A DNA stretch of 64,000 nt from Nosema muscidifuracis (taxonomy: Eukaryota > Microsporidia > Nosematidae): positions 186,001-250,000 of the forward strand of contig JAIOKI010000013.1 of NCBI GenBank assembly GCA_028335825.1, given 5' to 3'. The position numbers and the translations under genes were made by a program. How positions within the stretch are numbered: the first letter of the stretch is position 1; every line of letters starts with the position of its first letter. The notes under the pieces are model-generated. The model saw only the letters and a program-made list of their open reading frames with translations, ran no database searches and was not told the DNA's origin. This document shows positions 20,877 through 31,400 of the stretch, one piece after another.

Positions 20877-23027
20877 TTAGGGAATATATAAAATATATTC
20901 ATTGTCAATTTTTAGATATCCTTTAACTTCTAACTTATTAATTAAACTCTCTAAATTAAAATCTTCATTATTAAAAGTCTTTTTCAATTCTTCTAAAATA
21001 TTTACTATTGTACTTTTTTTAGTTCGTTTCATAAATTTCATTATTTGAGATTCAATAGATGTTTCTAAAAGATTAGCATCTTCAATTTTATTTTCAACTT
21101 TTATTTTAGATTTAATTTCATATTTAAATAAATCAATAATTTCACCTTTCTTACCATTAAATTTATCATTAATAAATAATAAACTTCCTTTTACAATAAT
21201 AAGTTTATGTTCTATTAGAAATTTAATATTAAAATCAAAATTTGGATCTTTAGATTTTAATTTAATTATTTCTAGTTTTGGTTCATCTATTATAAATAAT
21301 AAAAGTGATACTTTATCAGTACTCATACGAATATTTATTCCATTAATTTCAAATAAAATTGGTGAAGCAAGATAACTACATCTAATTTCAGATCTAGGAT
21401 ATTTTAACATATACCTTTTTAATAATATATCTCTTAAATCTAATAATTTTGGATGTAAAATAGTTGAATTAATTTCTAAATTACAGAATCCTTTCGTTAT
21501 TAACCTCATTTCTGTTATAAAATCATCTTCTTGATCACTCAATCCAAAATTTTGAATAAGTGGTGTGTTATAAGTTTGAACTATTAATTTTAACCATGAA
21601 ACACTAGAAGATCCACAATATGTTTCACATAAATGAATTAATTTTTGTTCTATCAATACATTATTAGAATTATTCAAAATTCTTTGTAAACATTCTTTAC
21701 TAAACTTTTTTATAATTTGATTCTTTTGAGATAATAAATTTGTAAGATAAAATAAATATTCTGGTATCTTATTTTGAGAATATTCTTCAATAAAATTGTT
21801 ACCTTCAATAAAATTATTACCTTCAATAATTTTTTTACCTTCAATAAATTCTTTCAAATATTCCTTACCTTCAATAATTTTTTTATCTTCAATAAATTCT
21901 TTTATATATTCCTTACCTTCATATTCTCTACTTTCAAAATATTCTCCACCCTCAATAAAATCTTCTATTATCAAAGAAAAATGATCTTGTATATTTTCAT
22001 AATTTTTTAGTTTACTAATAATTTCTTTTTCAATATTAAATTCTAATTCATCAGATTTTAAATTTCTATCATTAAAAGTTTCTTTAAATTCTACAAAAAA
22101 ATTAAACAAGTCTTTTGTAGATTCTAATGAATTTATATATTTCAATAAATATGAACTTAATTTTGAAAAGAACATTTCAATATATTTATCTTCCATATTA
22201 AATAAAATAAGCTTAATTCTATTAAAATTCTTTAAATATTGAATACGATCTATAGAATATTCCATTTTACATTTTTTAACTGATAATAAATCTTCATTAT
22301 TTTCATTTAAAAAATACCAATCAAGAAATTTTTTATAATTTTTAGCAATAGATTTAGTAATTTCTAAATAAAAATTCTTTTGCTTAATATCAAATAATTC
22401 TTTTGTTAATTTAAGTTCTGTATTAACTTTTTGAATTAATGTTTCAATATTTTCATTTTTTAAATTATCATTAAATGGACTAATACATATTTCTAAAAAT
22501 TTTTCATATTCTGATTCGTTCTCAATATTTAAAAATATTTTTTTTAGAAAATCTGCTATTTTCTTTATTTTATTCATATCTTCTAAATTACCTTCTCTAA
22601 TACAATTAATTTCATATATAAAATATTCTTCTATATTTGACATACATGAATAAATATAATGCTTATATAATAATTTGTTAAATAAAGTTACTAAATGTAC
22701 TACATTTTCATTCTTCTTATTAATATTAACATTTATAAAAAACCTTTCTAAATAAAAATATACTTTCTCTAATAATTCAAAACTTTTTTCTAATTTAAGA
22801 CAAATAGAATAAAAATAATTTAAAGAAGAAATTGGTCTCATAGATTTAAAATATGAAATAAGAATTGATTCAAGCTTATCATATATAATTCTACCCTTAA
22901 TCTCATATTTATCTGTTTGTTCTGTACAATGTAAATATATAATATTATATGTTTTTATATAATCATTAGATGTAAATTTATGACTTGTTTTTAGTATTTT
23001 AAGAGTTAAATCTTCAAGATCTTTCAT
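20877..23027 (-). CDS. APC2: cullin-family protein, closest to APC2 of the anaphase-promoting complex
   Basis: The 716-residue protein is helical over its first ~450 residues, as in cullin repeats. It contains a Glu/Gly/Lys-rich insertion with KIIEGKEYLKEFIEGKKIIE-type duplications at about 375-430. The C-terminal third fits the cullin homology domain. The final ~60 residues (ESQIMKFMKRTKKSTIVNIL ... GYLKIDNEYILYIP) fit the terminal winged helix that carries the neddylation site in cullins 1-5 or its APC2 equivalent. The segment with LKRYMLKYPRSEIRCSYLAS and a beta strand ending in a TPLQA-like turn fits APC2 best. APC2 binds the RING subunit APC11 to ubiquitinate mitotic regulators. The start is set by CCCC just upstream of 23027; a longer frame to 23066 would include that motif. 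Confidence 0.65.
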   Translation of the reverse strand: MKDLEDLTLKILKTSHKFTSNDYIKTYNIIYLHCTEQTDKYEIKGRIIYDKLESILISYFKSMRPISSLNYFYSICLKLEKSFELLEKVYFYLERFFINVNINKKNENVVHLVTLFNKLLYKHYIYSCMSNIEEYFIYEINCIREGNLEDMNKIKKIADFLKKIFLNIENESEYEKFLEICISPFNDNLKNENIETLIQKVNTELKLTKELFDIKQKNFYLEITKSIAKNYKKFLDWYFLNENNEDLLSVKKCKMEYSIDRIQYLKNFNRIKLILFNMEDKYIEMFFSKLSSYLLKYINSLESTKDLFNFFVEFKETFNDRNLKSDELEFNIEKEIISKLKNYENIQDHFSLIIEDFIEGGEYFESREYEGKEYIKEFIEDKKIIEGKEYLKEFIEGKKIIEGNNFIEGNNFIEEYSQNKIPEYLFYLTNLLSQKNQIIKKFSKECLQRILNNSNNVLIEQKLIHLCETYCGSSSVSWLKLIVQTYNTPLIQNFGLSDQEDDFITEMRLITKGFCNLEINSTILHPKLLDLRDILLKRYMLKYPRSEIRCSYLASPILFEINGINIRMSTDKVSLLLFIIDEPKLEIIKLKSKDPNFDFNIKFLIEHKLIIVKGSLLFINDKFNGKKGEIIDLFKYEIKSKIKVENKIEDANLLETSIESQIMKFMKRTKKSTIVNILEELKKTFNNEDFNLESLINKLEVKGYLKIDNEYILYIP

Positions 23028-23030
23028 TTT

Positions 23031-23034
23031 GGGG
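23031..23034 (-). promoter_or_regulatory. CCCC start signal for the cullin gene
   Basis: On the minus strand CCCC lies three bases before the ATG at 23027. This favours a start 13 codons inside the longest open frame. Confidence 0.65.
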
Positions 23035-23485
23035 TGAAAAGAAATTTTATTTAAGTTCAATTGCATAAAGGAAAAGTTAGAAATGCATAAATAAAATTTA
23101 ATATAATTGAGTTAGAAAAAAGATAAATATAATCAAGTTAGAAAAAAGATAAAATATTCTATTAAAATAAATATAATTAAGTTAGATATGCATAGATAAA
23201 ATATAGATAAAAAATAAATATACAGAAATAAAAATATTCTATTAGAATAAATATAATCATATTAGATATGCATAGATAAAATATAGATAAAAATAAATAT
23301 ACATAAAAAAATATCCATCAAAACATTCTATTTAAATAAAAAAAATATCAATCAAAATATTCTATTCAAATAAATAAAATATCCATCAAAACATTCTATT
23401 TAAATAAAAAAAATATCCATCAAAATATTCTATTCAAATAAATAAAATATAAAATTACTTTATTATTAAAAAGTATACAAATAAT
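23035..23485. repeat. intergenic repeats (ATCAAAACATTCTATT and GATATGCATAGATAAAAT families)
   Basis: Two copies of a ~70-bp unit with ATGCATAGATAAAATATAGA occur near 23185 and 23270. Four copies of a unit with ATCAAAAYATTCTATTYAAA follow at 23315-23450. No gene is seen between the cullin gene and the next minus-strand gene. Confidence 0.65.
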
Positions 23486-23992
23486 TCATTTATAAAATAA
23501 ATCCTCTAATTCATCTATCTTAGGAAGATCTTTAATATTTCTATACAAATAATGCAATTCCAAAATATTTTTCGAACTTTCATTTTTTTGTCCTTTAAAT
23601 TCCAAATAAATTGAATGAAATTTTACAGTAAACATTGACAAAGATAAAAAATTAATATGAGGACAAGTATCATCAATCATTTTAGATGTTTCATAAATAT
23701 ATTTATATAATCCTTTATACCTACCTATTGATACTTCTCTAGATATTTTATTTTCTTCTTCTCTGTATCCTTTTATATAATTGAACATAGCTTTTATGTA
23801 TAGAATAATTCCTTCATTTCTATTTTCTTTAATTTTTAAATCTCCTTCTTTTTTTAGATTTCTAGCTGTATTAAGATAATCATTTTGTATTTGTAAATTA
23901 GAAGGAATTATAAATGTTCCAAATCCTTTATCATCTATTTCAACTTTCTTGAAATATCCTTTATCCATTAACTTCTTAATTCTATCTTCCAT
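23486..23992 (-). CDS. conserved-looking small helical protein, unknown (possible AF4-CHD-like fold)
   Basis: This 168-residue protein starts just after CCCC and looks like a real gene. The N-terminus has a basic helix and a short beta-like FGTFIIP. From about residue 38 it is all-helical, with the pattern ARNLKKEGD...EGIILYIKAMFNYIKGYREEE ... YKGLYKYIYETSKMI. That pattern faintly recalls the C-terminal homology domain of AF4/FMR2 elongation-complex scaffolds (KxLKHxAD...KxLxYLxAxLxFI...YxMYxETxxLI). No catalytic motif is visible. The AF4 idea is an inference from pattern only; an MIT- or TPR-like helical bundle is equally possible. Confidence 0.6.
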   Translation of the reverse strand: MEDRIKKLMDKGYFKKVEIDDKGFGTFIIPSNLQIQNDYLNTARNLKKEGDLKIKENRNEGIILYIKAMFNYIKGYREEENKISREVSIGRYKGLYKYIYETSKMIDDTCPHINFLSLSMFTVKFHSIYLEFKGQKNESSKNILELHYLYRNIKDLPKIDELEDLFYK

Positions 23993-24154
23993 TAAATTTA
24001 GGGGATAACAAAAGATATTAAAAAAGATGAAGTATTAATCATAGATAGATATTTTAAGTATTAGATTTATATTTAAAGTTGATTATCTAATATATAAATA
24101 ATAATTACTATGTCTTAAGGTTAATTTTATTATAATTTTTAAAAGGTAATTATT

Positions 24155-24640
24155 TCAACTAAATATTAAAATAATTTTTAGAAGGAATACAAATTGAATA
24201 ATTTTATAAAATAATTTGCTTATTTTCAAATTACCTTAACATAAAAATATTTTAATTTTTAAAAATATCTTGTTAAACTATTTTATTAATTTTTTAGAAA
24301 ACTACAAACTGGATAATTTTATAAAATAATTTGCTTATTTTCAAATTACTTTAACATAAAAATCTTTTAATTTTTAAAAATATCTTGTTAAACTATTTTA
24401 TTAATTTTTTAGAAAACTACAAATTGAATAATTTTATAAAATAATTTGCTTATTTTCAAATTACTTTAACATTAAAATCTTTTAATTTTTAAAAATATCT
24501 TGTTAAACTATTTTATTAATTTTTAGAAGACTACAAATTGAATAATTTTATAAAATAATTTGCTTATTTTTAAATTACCTTAACATTAAAATCTTTTAAT
24601 TTTTAAAAATATCTTGTTAAACTATTTTATTAATTTTTTT
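24155..24640. repeat. minisatellite, four ~115-bp tandem copies upstream of the Med4-like gene
   Basis: The marker TATCTTGTTAAACTATTTTA recurs near 24268, 24383, 24498 and 24612, giving a period of about 115 bases. Each unit also contains AATAATTTGCTTATTTTYAA and GAATAATTTTATAAAATAAT. Copies differ by only a few bases, so the array is young or homogenised. It ends about 15 bases before the next start codon and must contain that gene's promoter. Confidence 0.9.
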
Positions 24641-24650
24641 TTTATCCTTT

Positions 24651-25055
24651 ATGGATCAACTTTATAATGAAATATCTGAAAAACTTCTCTTAGAGTTAAA
24701 AAAATTTAAAGAAAACAATACGACTTATGAAAACTTATTAAAATTATTTGAAGAAGAAGAAATGCTAAGAAATGTACAAGATTGGGAAAAGATAGAAGCT
24801 AATTTAAAACAAGAAATTTTTGAGTATCAAACTTATTTGTATACTCACCTATTAGAAGTAGAAAAAGATTTATTAGAATACCAATCACTTGATCAAGATA
24901 AAGAAATTGATATAAATATCAAAGATTTATCTTTACATTCTAATATGTTAAGTAGAAATAAAGAACCTCCTGAAGGGTTTAATAATTCTCCTTGGTATTT
25001 GCCTTGTTTCCCAAATTTAAATATGATTGAGTTTTTACATAACGATGACGTTTAG
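24651..25055 (+). CDS. MED4: Mediator subunit 4-like protein
   Basis: The 134-residue protein has an N-terminal coiled coil (about 1-85). Then comes a segment reading LSLHSNMLSRNKEPPEGFNN, an aromatic/Pro-rich SPWYLPCFPNLNMIEFLH and an acidic end. In Med4 the coiled coil is followed by a helix, then APxGW, a Pro-rich loop and PYPTExxMRxGxL, so order and spacing agree. Med4 is a core subunit of the Mediator middle module and bridges activators and RNA polymerase II. The protein is about half the size of yeast Med4. The start lies directly after the 115-bp tandem array and has TCC rather than CCC a few bases upstream. Confidence 0.6.
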   Translation: MDQLYNEISEKLLLELKKFKENNTTYENLLKLFEEEEMLRNVQDWEKIEANLKQEIFEYQTYLYTHLLEVEKDLLEYQSLDQDKEIDINIKDLSLHSNMLSRNKEPPEGFNNSPWYLPCFPNLNMIEFLHNDDV

Positions 25056-25169
25056 TTAAGTATCCTGATATTGTGTTTTAAGTATATTTTGAAACTTCTT
25101 TTTGATTTAGTTAATTTTAAACTTTGTTTTATAAACACACATAAATAAAAAATCTTAACCCTGATTAAA

Positions 25170-28115
25170 ATGAGAAAGAGTCCAACTTCTTCAGAGCGAA
25201 ATGAATCAAAAGACGATGAAAAACTTAACATGAAAAAAATAAAAAACAAGAAGAATTACAAGATACGTTTTGTCAATTATAATGAAAAAATGGATTTAAC
25301 AAAATTTTCCAAAGACGATTCTATGTTACATTGTGGACTTCAAGCTAGAACTCAAATAAATTTAAGAGATGATTATAAATTGAGATATGAATGGGGAATT
25401 AATCAAACTTGGCCAAGTATTAGTATTGAAGCAATGTATAATAGAAGAGAGAATGAAAAAAAGAAGATACAAAGAAGAATTAAAAAATTTGAAGAAGAAT
25501 ATGGAAAAGAAAGATTAAATGAATGTGATGAATATTTTTATTATGATAATAAATTATCAATTGATGAAGAATTAGATAAAATATTAGCTAAAATTGGAGT
25601 ATTTAATTGGGAGGAAGAAGAAAAAATAGGAGAAATGACATTATTTAATGAAACAAGTTCTAATTTAAAAAATGAGGGTGAATTAAATGACATTTTATCT
25701 GAATATAAGAATGATAGAACAGATTTCAATGACGAAGGTGTAATATCAATTGAAGAAGAAAATAGCAAAGGTGTAATCTCAATTGAAGATAAAAATGATA
25801 TATCAAATGACGAAGAAAATATTAAGGATGTAATATTAAATGACGAAGGTGTAATCTCAATTGAAGATAAGAATGATATATTAATTGAAGATGAGAATGA
25901 CAAAGATTTAATATCAATTGAAGATAAAAATGATATATTAAATAAAGATAAGAATGATTTGTCAATTGAAAATAATGATATACCAAATGAAAATAATGCA
26001 ATATTAAATGAAAATAATGACATGTCAAATGAAGAAAAAAGTATTATTTCAGAAAATTCTAATCCTCCTCTTTTAGGAGTAAATTCAATAAATGACAGCA
26101 TAATTGAAAAATTTGACTTTGAATATTTAGATATCTCTGATGACAGTAATCACATAATTGATAATATAAATAAAATTAAAAAGGAAATTAAACGAGTTGA
26201 TTGTTTGGAAGATGATAAGACGATGATATTTTTTATTGATAAATGTATTGAATGTAAAGACAATTTAGCAGATATTTTATTGGAAATTAAGTTATGTCCA
26301 AATACTTATAATGTTAATTTAGGATCAAGAATTTATAGTGTTAAGAAATTTTATCATGATAGTAACAAAACAATTTTTGAAGCTCTCTTATCGTTCTGTG
26401 TTTTATCAGATGATTTACAAAATTTTATGATTTCTTATAAAGTCTTACAAATTACTGGTACTATTATTCATCCACTTACAAAAATTAAAGAAATGTCAAC
26501 AGCTGATAAATATGTGATAGTTACAAATATTACAAATCTTGATTTAGGAATTGATTCTGATATTTTTAAGAAAAGAAGAATTTTAGGTTTAAAAAATTTA
26601 GGAAATACTTGTTATATGAATTCATCACTTCAAGCTATTATAAATTGTAAGGAATTTTCTGATTATTTTTATTCTTGTGATGATAAAAAATTATCAGTTA
26701 AAAAAAAACTTTCTGGATCATTTTCTGAATTAGTTAAGGAATTTGATAATAAAGAAGATTTTATTGCACCAATAAAATTTAAAAAGACTTTAGGAAGTAA
26801 AATTAATATTTATAATGAAAGATCAGAACAAGATGCAATGGAATTTATTACAGATTTATTAGATTTAATACATGAAGAGATTAAAATTAAAAGAAGATCT
26901 TTAAATGAGACAATTGATGGATATCAAAAATGGCAAATTGAAAATGAATCAATAATCACAAATTTATTTTTTTGTAAAATTATGTCTTCAATTGTTTGTT
27001 CAGATTGTTCAAATTCAAGATCAATTTATGAACCTTGTCTTTATTTACCTGTTCCTGTTCCTTTAAAAAAAGAATATTTTAATGATATAGTTTTATTTTA
27101 TGATTCATCTAAAAGAATTCCTTTAAAAATATTTGCAGAGATTTCATTTACCTTACTTGAATTAAAAGAATATATTAAGAAAGAATATAATATTTCTAAT
27201 GAAATAGTTTGTTGTCAAGTTAGAAATGGTGCTTTAATACCAATTAATGATTATATTACATTAAGATCTATAAGAGATACATTATTTTGTTATGAATATG
27301 TAAAAGAAAAAATTCAAGAATATTTTTGGGTAAAAATTAGCAAAAGATATTTTTTATGGAATTCTTATTTAGAATTTTTTATATTATGTCATACTAATAA
27401 AAATAATATAGATAAAGATGGAAATATTAATCAAGAATATGTTTATGAATTAGTTAAAGAAAGATTAATTCCATTTATAGATCAAACTAAGAGTAATTTT
27501 TTTAATGAAAATCTTAGTTCTATATTTACATTAAGTTATGATCATAAAGATATTACAGTTTCAAATATATATAATAGATCACAAATTAGATTACAAATAT
27601 CACATAATAATTATATAAAATTATTTGGATTTAATTTTAATCCAATTAAACAAATGGTTCATTTAATATCAGAAAAAATTGATCTTTTAGATTGTATTAA
27701 TAATTTTTTAGTTAGAGAATATATATTTGGAAATGATAAACAATTATGTGAAGGATGTAATCAATACACAATACATTTTAAAGATACTGATATAGTAAAA
27801 TTACCCAAATATCTTATTATACAACTAAAAAGATTTAGATTCACTGGAATTGATTTTGAAAAAATTGATACATTTATTGAATTTAATCTTGATTCTTTTT
27901 ATATTAAAGAAAATAAATACAAAGTAATTAGTGTAATTAATCATATAGCACCTTCTTGTGGATATGCTTTTAGAAGTATTGGATCAAATGGTCATTATAC
28001 AGCATATGTTAGATATAAAGATGATTGGTTCCTTTGTAATGATCAAGTGATTACTAAAGTTAATAAATTGGAAAAATCAGATGCTTATATATTTATACTT
28101 GAACGACAGGACTAA
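25170..28115 (+). CDS. ubiquitin carboxyl-terminal hydrolase (USP/UBP family)
   Basis: This 981-residue deubiquitinase has a C19 catalytic domain from about 470 to 981. The Cys box is GLKNLGNTCYMNSSLQA with Cys481. The QQD-type box is SEQDAMEF. Zinc-ribbon pairs are CSDCS and CEGC. The His box is NGHYTAYVRYKDDWFLCND with His942 and Asp958, so the catalytic triad is intact. Between the boxes there is a ~300-residue insert, as in Ubp12/USP4/USP15-type enzymes. Residues ~185-290 are an acidic low-complexity stretch with repeated VISIEDKNDI units. The N-terminal part (TQINLRDDYKLRYEWGINQTWPS) is not recognised. CCC lies about eight bases upstream of the ATG. Confidence 0.92.
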   Translation: MRKSPTSSERNESKDDEKLNMKKIKNKKNYKIRFVNYNEKMDLTKFSKDDSMLHCGLQARTQINLRDDYKLRYEWGINQTWPSISIEAMYNRRENEKKKIQRRIKKFEEEYGKERLNECDEYFYYDNKLSIDEELDKILAKIGVFNWEEEEKIGEMTLFNETSSNLKNEGELNDILSEYKNDRTDFNDEGVISIEEENSKGVISIEDKNDISNDEENIKDVILNDEGVISIEDKNDILIEDENDKDLISIEDKNDILNKDKNDLSIENNDIPNENNAILNENNDMSNEEKSIISENSNPPLLGVNSINDSIIEKFDFEYLDISDDSNHIIDNINKIKKEIKRVDCLEDDKTMIFFIDKCIECKDNLADILLEIKLCPNTYNVNLGSRIYSVKKFYHDSNKTIFEALLSFCVLSDDLQNFMISYKVLQITGTIIHPLTKIKEMSTADKYVIVTNITNLDLGIDSDIFKKRRILGLKNLGNTCYMNSSLQAIINCKEFSDYFYSCDDKKLSVKKKLSGSFSELVKEFDNKEDFIAPIKFKKTLGSKINIYNERSEQDAMEFITDLLDLIHEEIKIKRRSLNETIDGYQKWQIENESIITNLFFCKIMSSIVCSDCSNSRSIYEPCLYLPVPVPLKKEYFNDIVLFYDSSKRIPLKIFAEISFTLLELKEYIKKEYNISNEIVCCQVRNGALIPINDYITLRSIRDTLFCYEYVKEKIQEYFWVKISKRYFLWNSYLEFFILCHTNKNNIDKDGNINQEYVYELVKERLIPFIDQTKSNFFNENLSSIFTLSYDHKDITVSNIYNRSQIRLQISHNNYIKLFGFNFNPIKQMVHLISEKIDLLDCINNFLVREYIFGNDKQLCEGCNQYTIHFKDTDIVKLPKYLIIQLKRFRFTGIDFEKIDTFIEFNLDSFYIKENKYKVISVINHIAPSCGYAFRSIGSNGHYTAYVRYKDDWFLCNDQVITKVNKLEKSDAYIFILERQD

Positions 28116-28437
28116 TAAATCAGTCATATTAATATTTTTATTAATTATTTTATTTATATTAATAGTTGCTTTATTTATATTTTTATTATTTTATATTAAT
28201 AGTTGCTTTATATTATTTATATTAATAGTTGCTTTATTTATATTAATTATTTTACTTATAATCTTTTTCCTATATTATATGATTATTCAATTTTATATTA
28301 TTTAATTTATATTTATAGTTGCTTTATTTATATTGTTATCATTTTATATTAATAGTTGCTTTATTTATATTAATTATTTTTCCTATAATCTTTTATCGAT
28401 TTTTTATCTTTCATATTTATATTCAAATATTTTTACC
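28116..28437. repeat. intergenic repeats of TTAATAGTTGCTTTATTTAT
   Basis: About five copies of TATTAATAGTTGCTTTATTTA lie between 28150 and 28375. They hold open a 74-codon frame of Ile, Leu and Phe that has no start signal and is judged non-coding. Confidence 0.7.
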
Positions 28438-28448
28438 CAATAGCATAA

Positions 28449-31400
28449 ATGGGAGTTAGAAGAAAAATAAGAAAATTAATAAAACTAAAATATCATAAAA
28501 AACTAAATTGGATAAGAATTGAAAGAATATATAATATTATAAAAAATGAATTAAATGATACTAAAGATAAATATACTAATTTTATAAAAAATATATTATC
28601 ACTTGATAACTCTAATGATTCAATACATAAAAAGTTAAAAAAATATTTTAAATATATTCTTACTGAGCATGAAATAGAAAAAATAGATAGCATAATTTCA
28701 AAAAAAGAAAAATTAGAATTTATAGAAAATAGGTATGTAACAAATCAAAGAGCATTGATTTTATATAAAAAAGATTTTAAGAATTATTTTGAGTATCAGA
28801 TTTTTAATAAAGGATATTCTAAGTTGAAACAAATATTTATTGATTATATTAATTATGGAACAACTTATAGTATAGAAAATCTTAGATTAGTAGATTTAGA
28901 AAATATAAAAATTTATGAACCACATGAACAAAGATTAATTAAAGAAGAAAATCAATCATTTGAACAAAATGAAGAAAATCAATCATTAGAAAAAAGATTA
29001 ATTAAAGAAGAAAATCAATCGTTAGAAAAAAATGAAGAAAATCAATTATTTGAATCACATGAAAAAAGATTAATTAATGAAAATAATAAATCACCAGAAA
29101 AAAGATTATTTAATGAAAAAAATCAATCATTAGAAAAAAGATTATTTAATGAAAAAAATCAATCAACAGAAAAAAGATTAATTAATGAAAATTAATCAAC
29201 AGAAAAAAGATTATTTAATGAAAAAAATCAACTTTTTAAATTTGATGATTCTTTTGAATTATTAGAAGATTTTAGTAAATTTATTGGATTTCAACTTAAT
29301 TATGTACAAAATGTTGTTAGTAGATCAGCTTTATTAACAAATGAAAATTTATTAGTTTGTGCACCAACAGGAATTGGTAAGACAATTATTGGAGTAATGA
29401 CTATTTATAAATTATTAAAAGATAAAAAATCTATAAAAATAGCTTACATAGCTCCAATGAAATCTTTATCATCTGAAATATATAGATATTTAAAAAAAAT
29501 ATTTTCTTTAAATATTTTTGAATGTACTTCTGATACTCAAATATCAAAATTAGATATTTTAAATTTTAATATTTTAGTAGGTACACCTGAAAAAATAGAA
29601 ATTTTAATGAGAAATAATCCTCTTCTTAAATTTAATTTAATAATTTTAGATGAAATTCATGTATTAAATGAAAATAGAGGACATGTTATAGAATCTATAG
29701 TTATGAGATCAAAGATAAATAAAAATTGTAGACTTGTTGGAATGAGTGCTACAATTTATAATTATGAAGATATTGGTTTATTTCTTAAATGTAAATCTAA
29801 TAATATTTATTATTTTAATGAGTCATATAGACCTGTACCTATAAAATATAAAATTATTCAAAGTCAAAATTTTAAAGTAGATTTATTAGATATTTTTAAT
29901 GAATTGATTGGTCCTTTTCTAATTTTTGTACATTCCAGAAAAGATACAATTGAACTTTCTGATTTTTTATGCAATTATTTAAATATAAAAAAAAATAAAT
30001 GTGATGAATCATGCATAAAAAAAAATAAATGTGATAAATCATGCATAAAAAAAAATAATTGTGATGAATCATGCATAATTTGTAAAACTGATACAGAAAT
30101 TTATGAAAAATATTTTAATTATGGAATTGGTATACATCATGCAGGATTATCTAAAGAAGTAAAACTTAAAATGGAACATTTATTTAGAATAGGAAATTTA
30201 AATATTTTAATAAGTACATCTACTTTATCATATGGAATTAATTTACCAATCAAAACTGTAATAATAATGGGAACTAAATATTTTAATAAAAATAAAAATG
30301 ATTATGAAATCTTAAGCAATATGTCAATTAAACAAATGTTAGGAAGAGCAGGTAGAGATATTTCAATTAATGAATTTTGTAATGGAATAGTTTTATCAGA
30401 AAAATTTATAGATTCATATTTTTATGAACAAACAATAGAAAGTAATTTATTGATAAATATTCAGAATATAATTTTATCACAGATCCAATATTTAAAAAGT
30501 ATTTATCAAATATATAATTGGTTTAAAGGATCATATTTTTATATAAGATTAAGAAAAATTAATCCAGAATATTTTAAATATTCTTTAGAAATAATTTATA
30601 CTACTTTAAATAATTTAATTAATTATAAAATGATAAATCAAAAATATGAGATTACACATTTAGGAAAAATATGTAACAAATTTTATATAGATTATAAAGA
30701 TTGTTGGTATGTTTATAATAATATAAAGAATGTTATGTTAGATGGATCATTTTTAGATTTATTAAGTGGGTTCAATATTTTTAAAGATATAAAAGTTGAG
30801 AATTTTATAAGTCAAGATAATAATATAAATATTAATAATAATATAAATATTAATGATAATATAAATATTAATAAGAATATAAATCAAGATATTAATAATA
30901 ATATTAATAAGAATATAAATAAGAATATAAATATTAATAAGAATATAAATCGAGTCAATATTAATTCTGTAAATCAAGATATAGCTAATAATATAAATAT
31001 TAATATTAATAATAATTTTATAATTCCAAGTAAATCTGAAATATCAAAATTGTATCAATTATTTATTTCAAATTTTATTTTACAAGCAGATATTTTAGAA
31101 GATAATTTATCAAGAATTTTTAAGTGTATATTAGAAATATCTTTATATAAAAAATATTATGTAAGTAAACTTGCTATAGAATATTATAAATCATCACTTA
31201 CTAAATTATTTATATATGAAAATCCTATAAAACAGATTACAGGAAAATATTTAGGACCATTTATTTCTACTAAAATATTAATTAAGATAAGTAAAGATCC
31301 AGAAGTTAAATTTATACCAAATTTTATTTTAAATACAGATTTCTTTGATAAATACTTAAAATTAAGTATATTTACTAAATATGATTATTCAAAATTTAAT

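Noticed and set aside
28081-28305. 74-codon hydrophobic open frame after the ubiquitin protease
   Set aside because: It overlaps the end of the protease gene in another frame and then runs through TTGCTTTATTTATATTAA-type repeats; no start signal.
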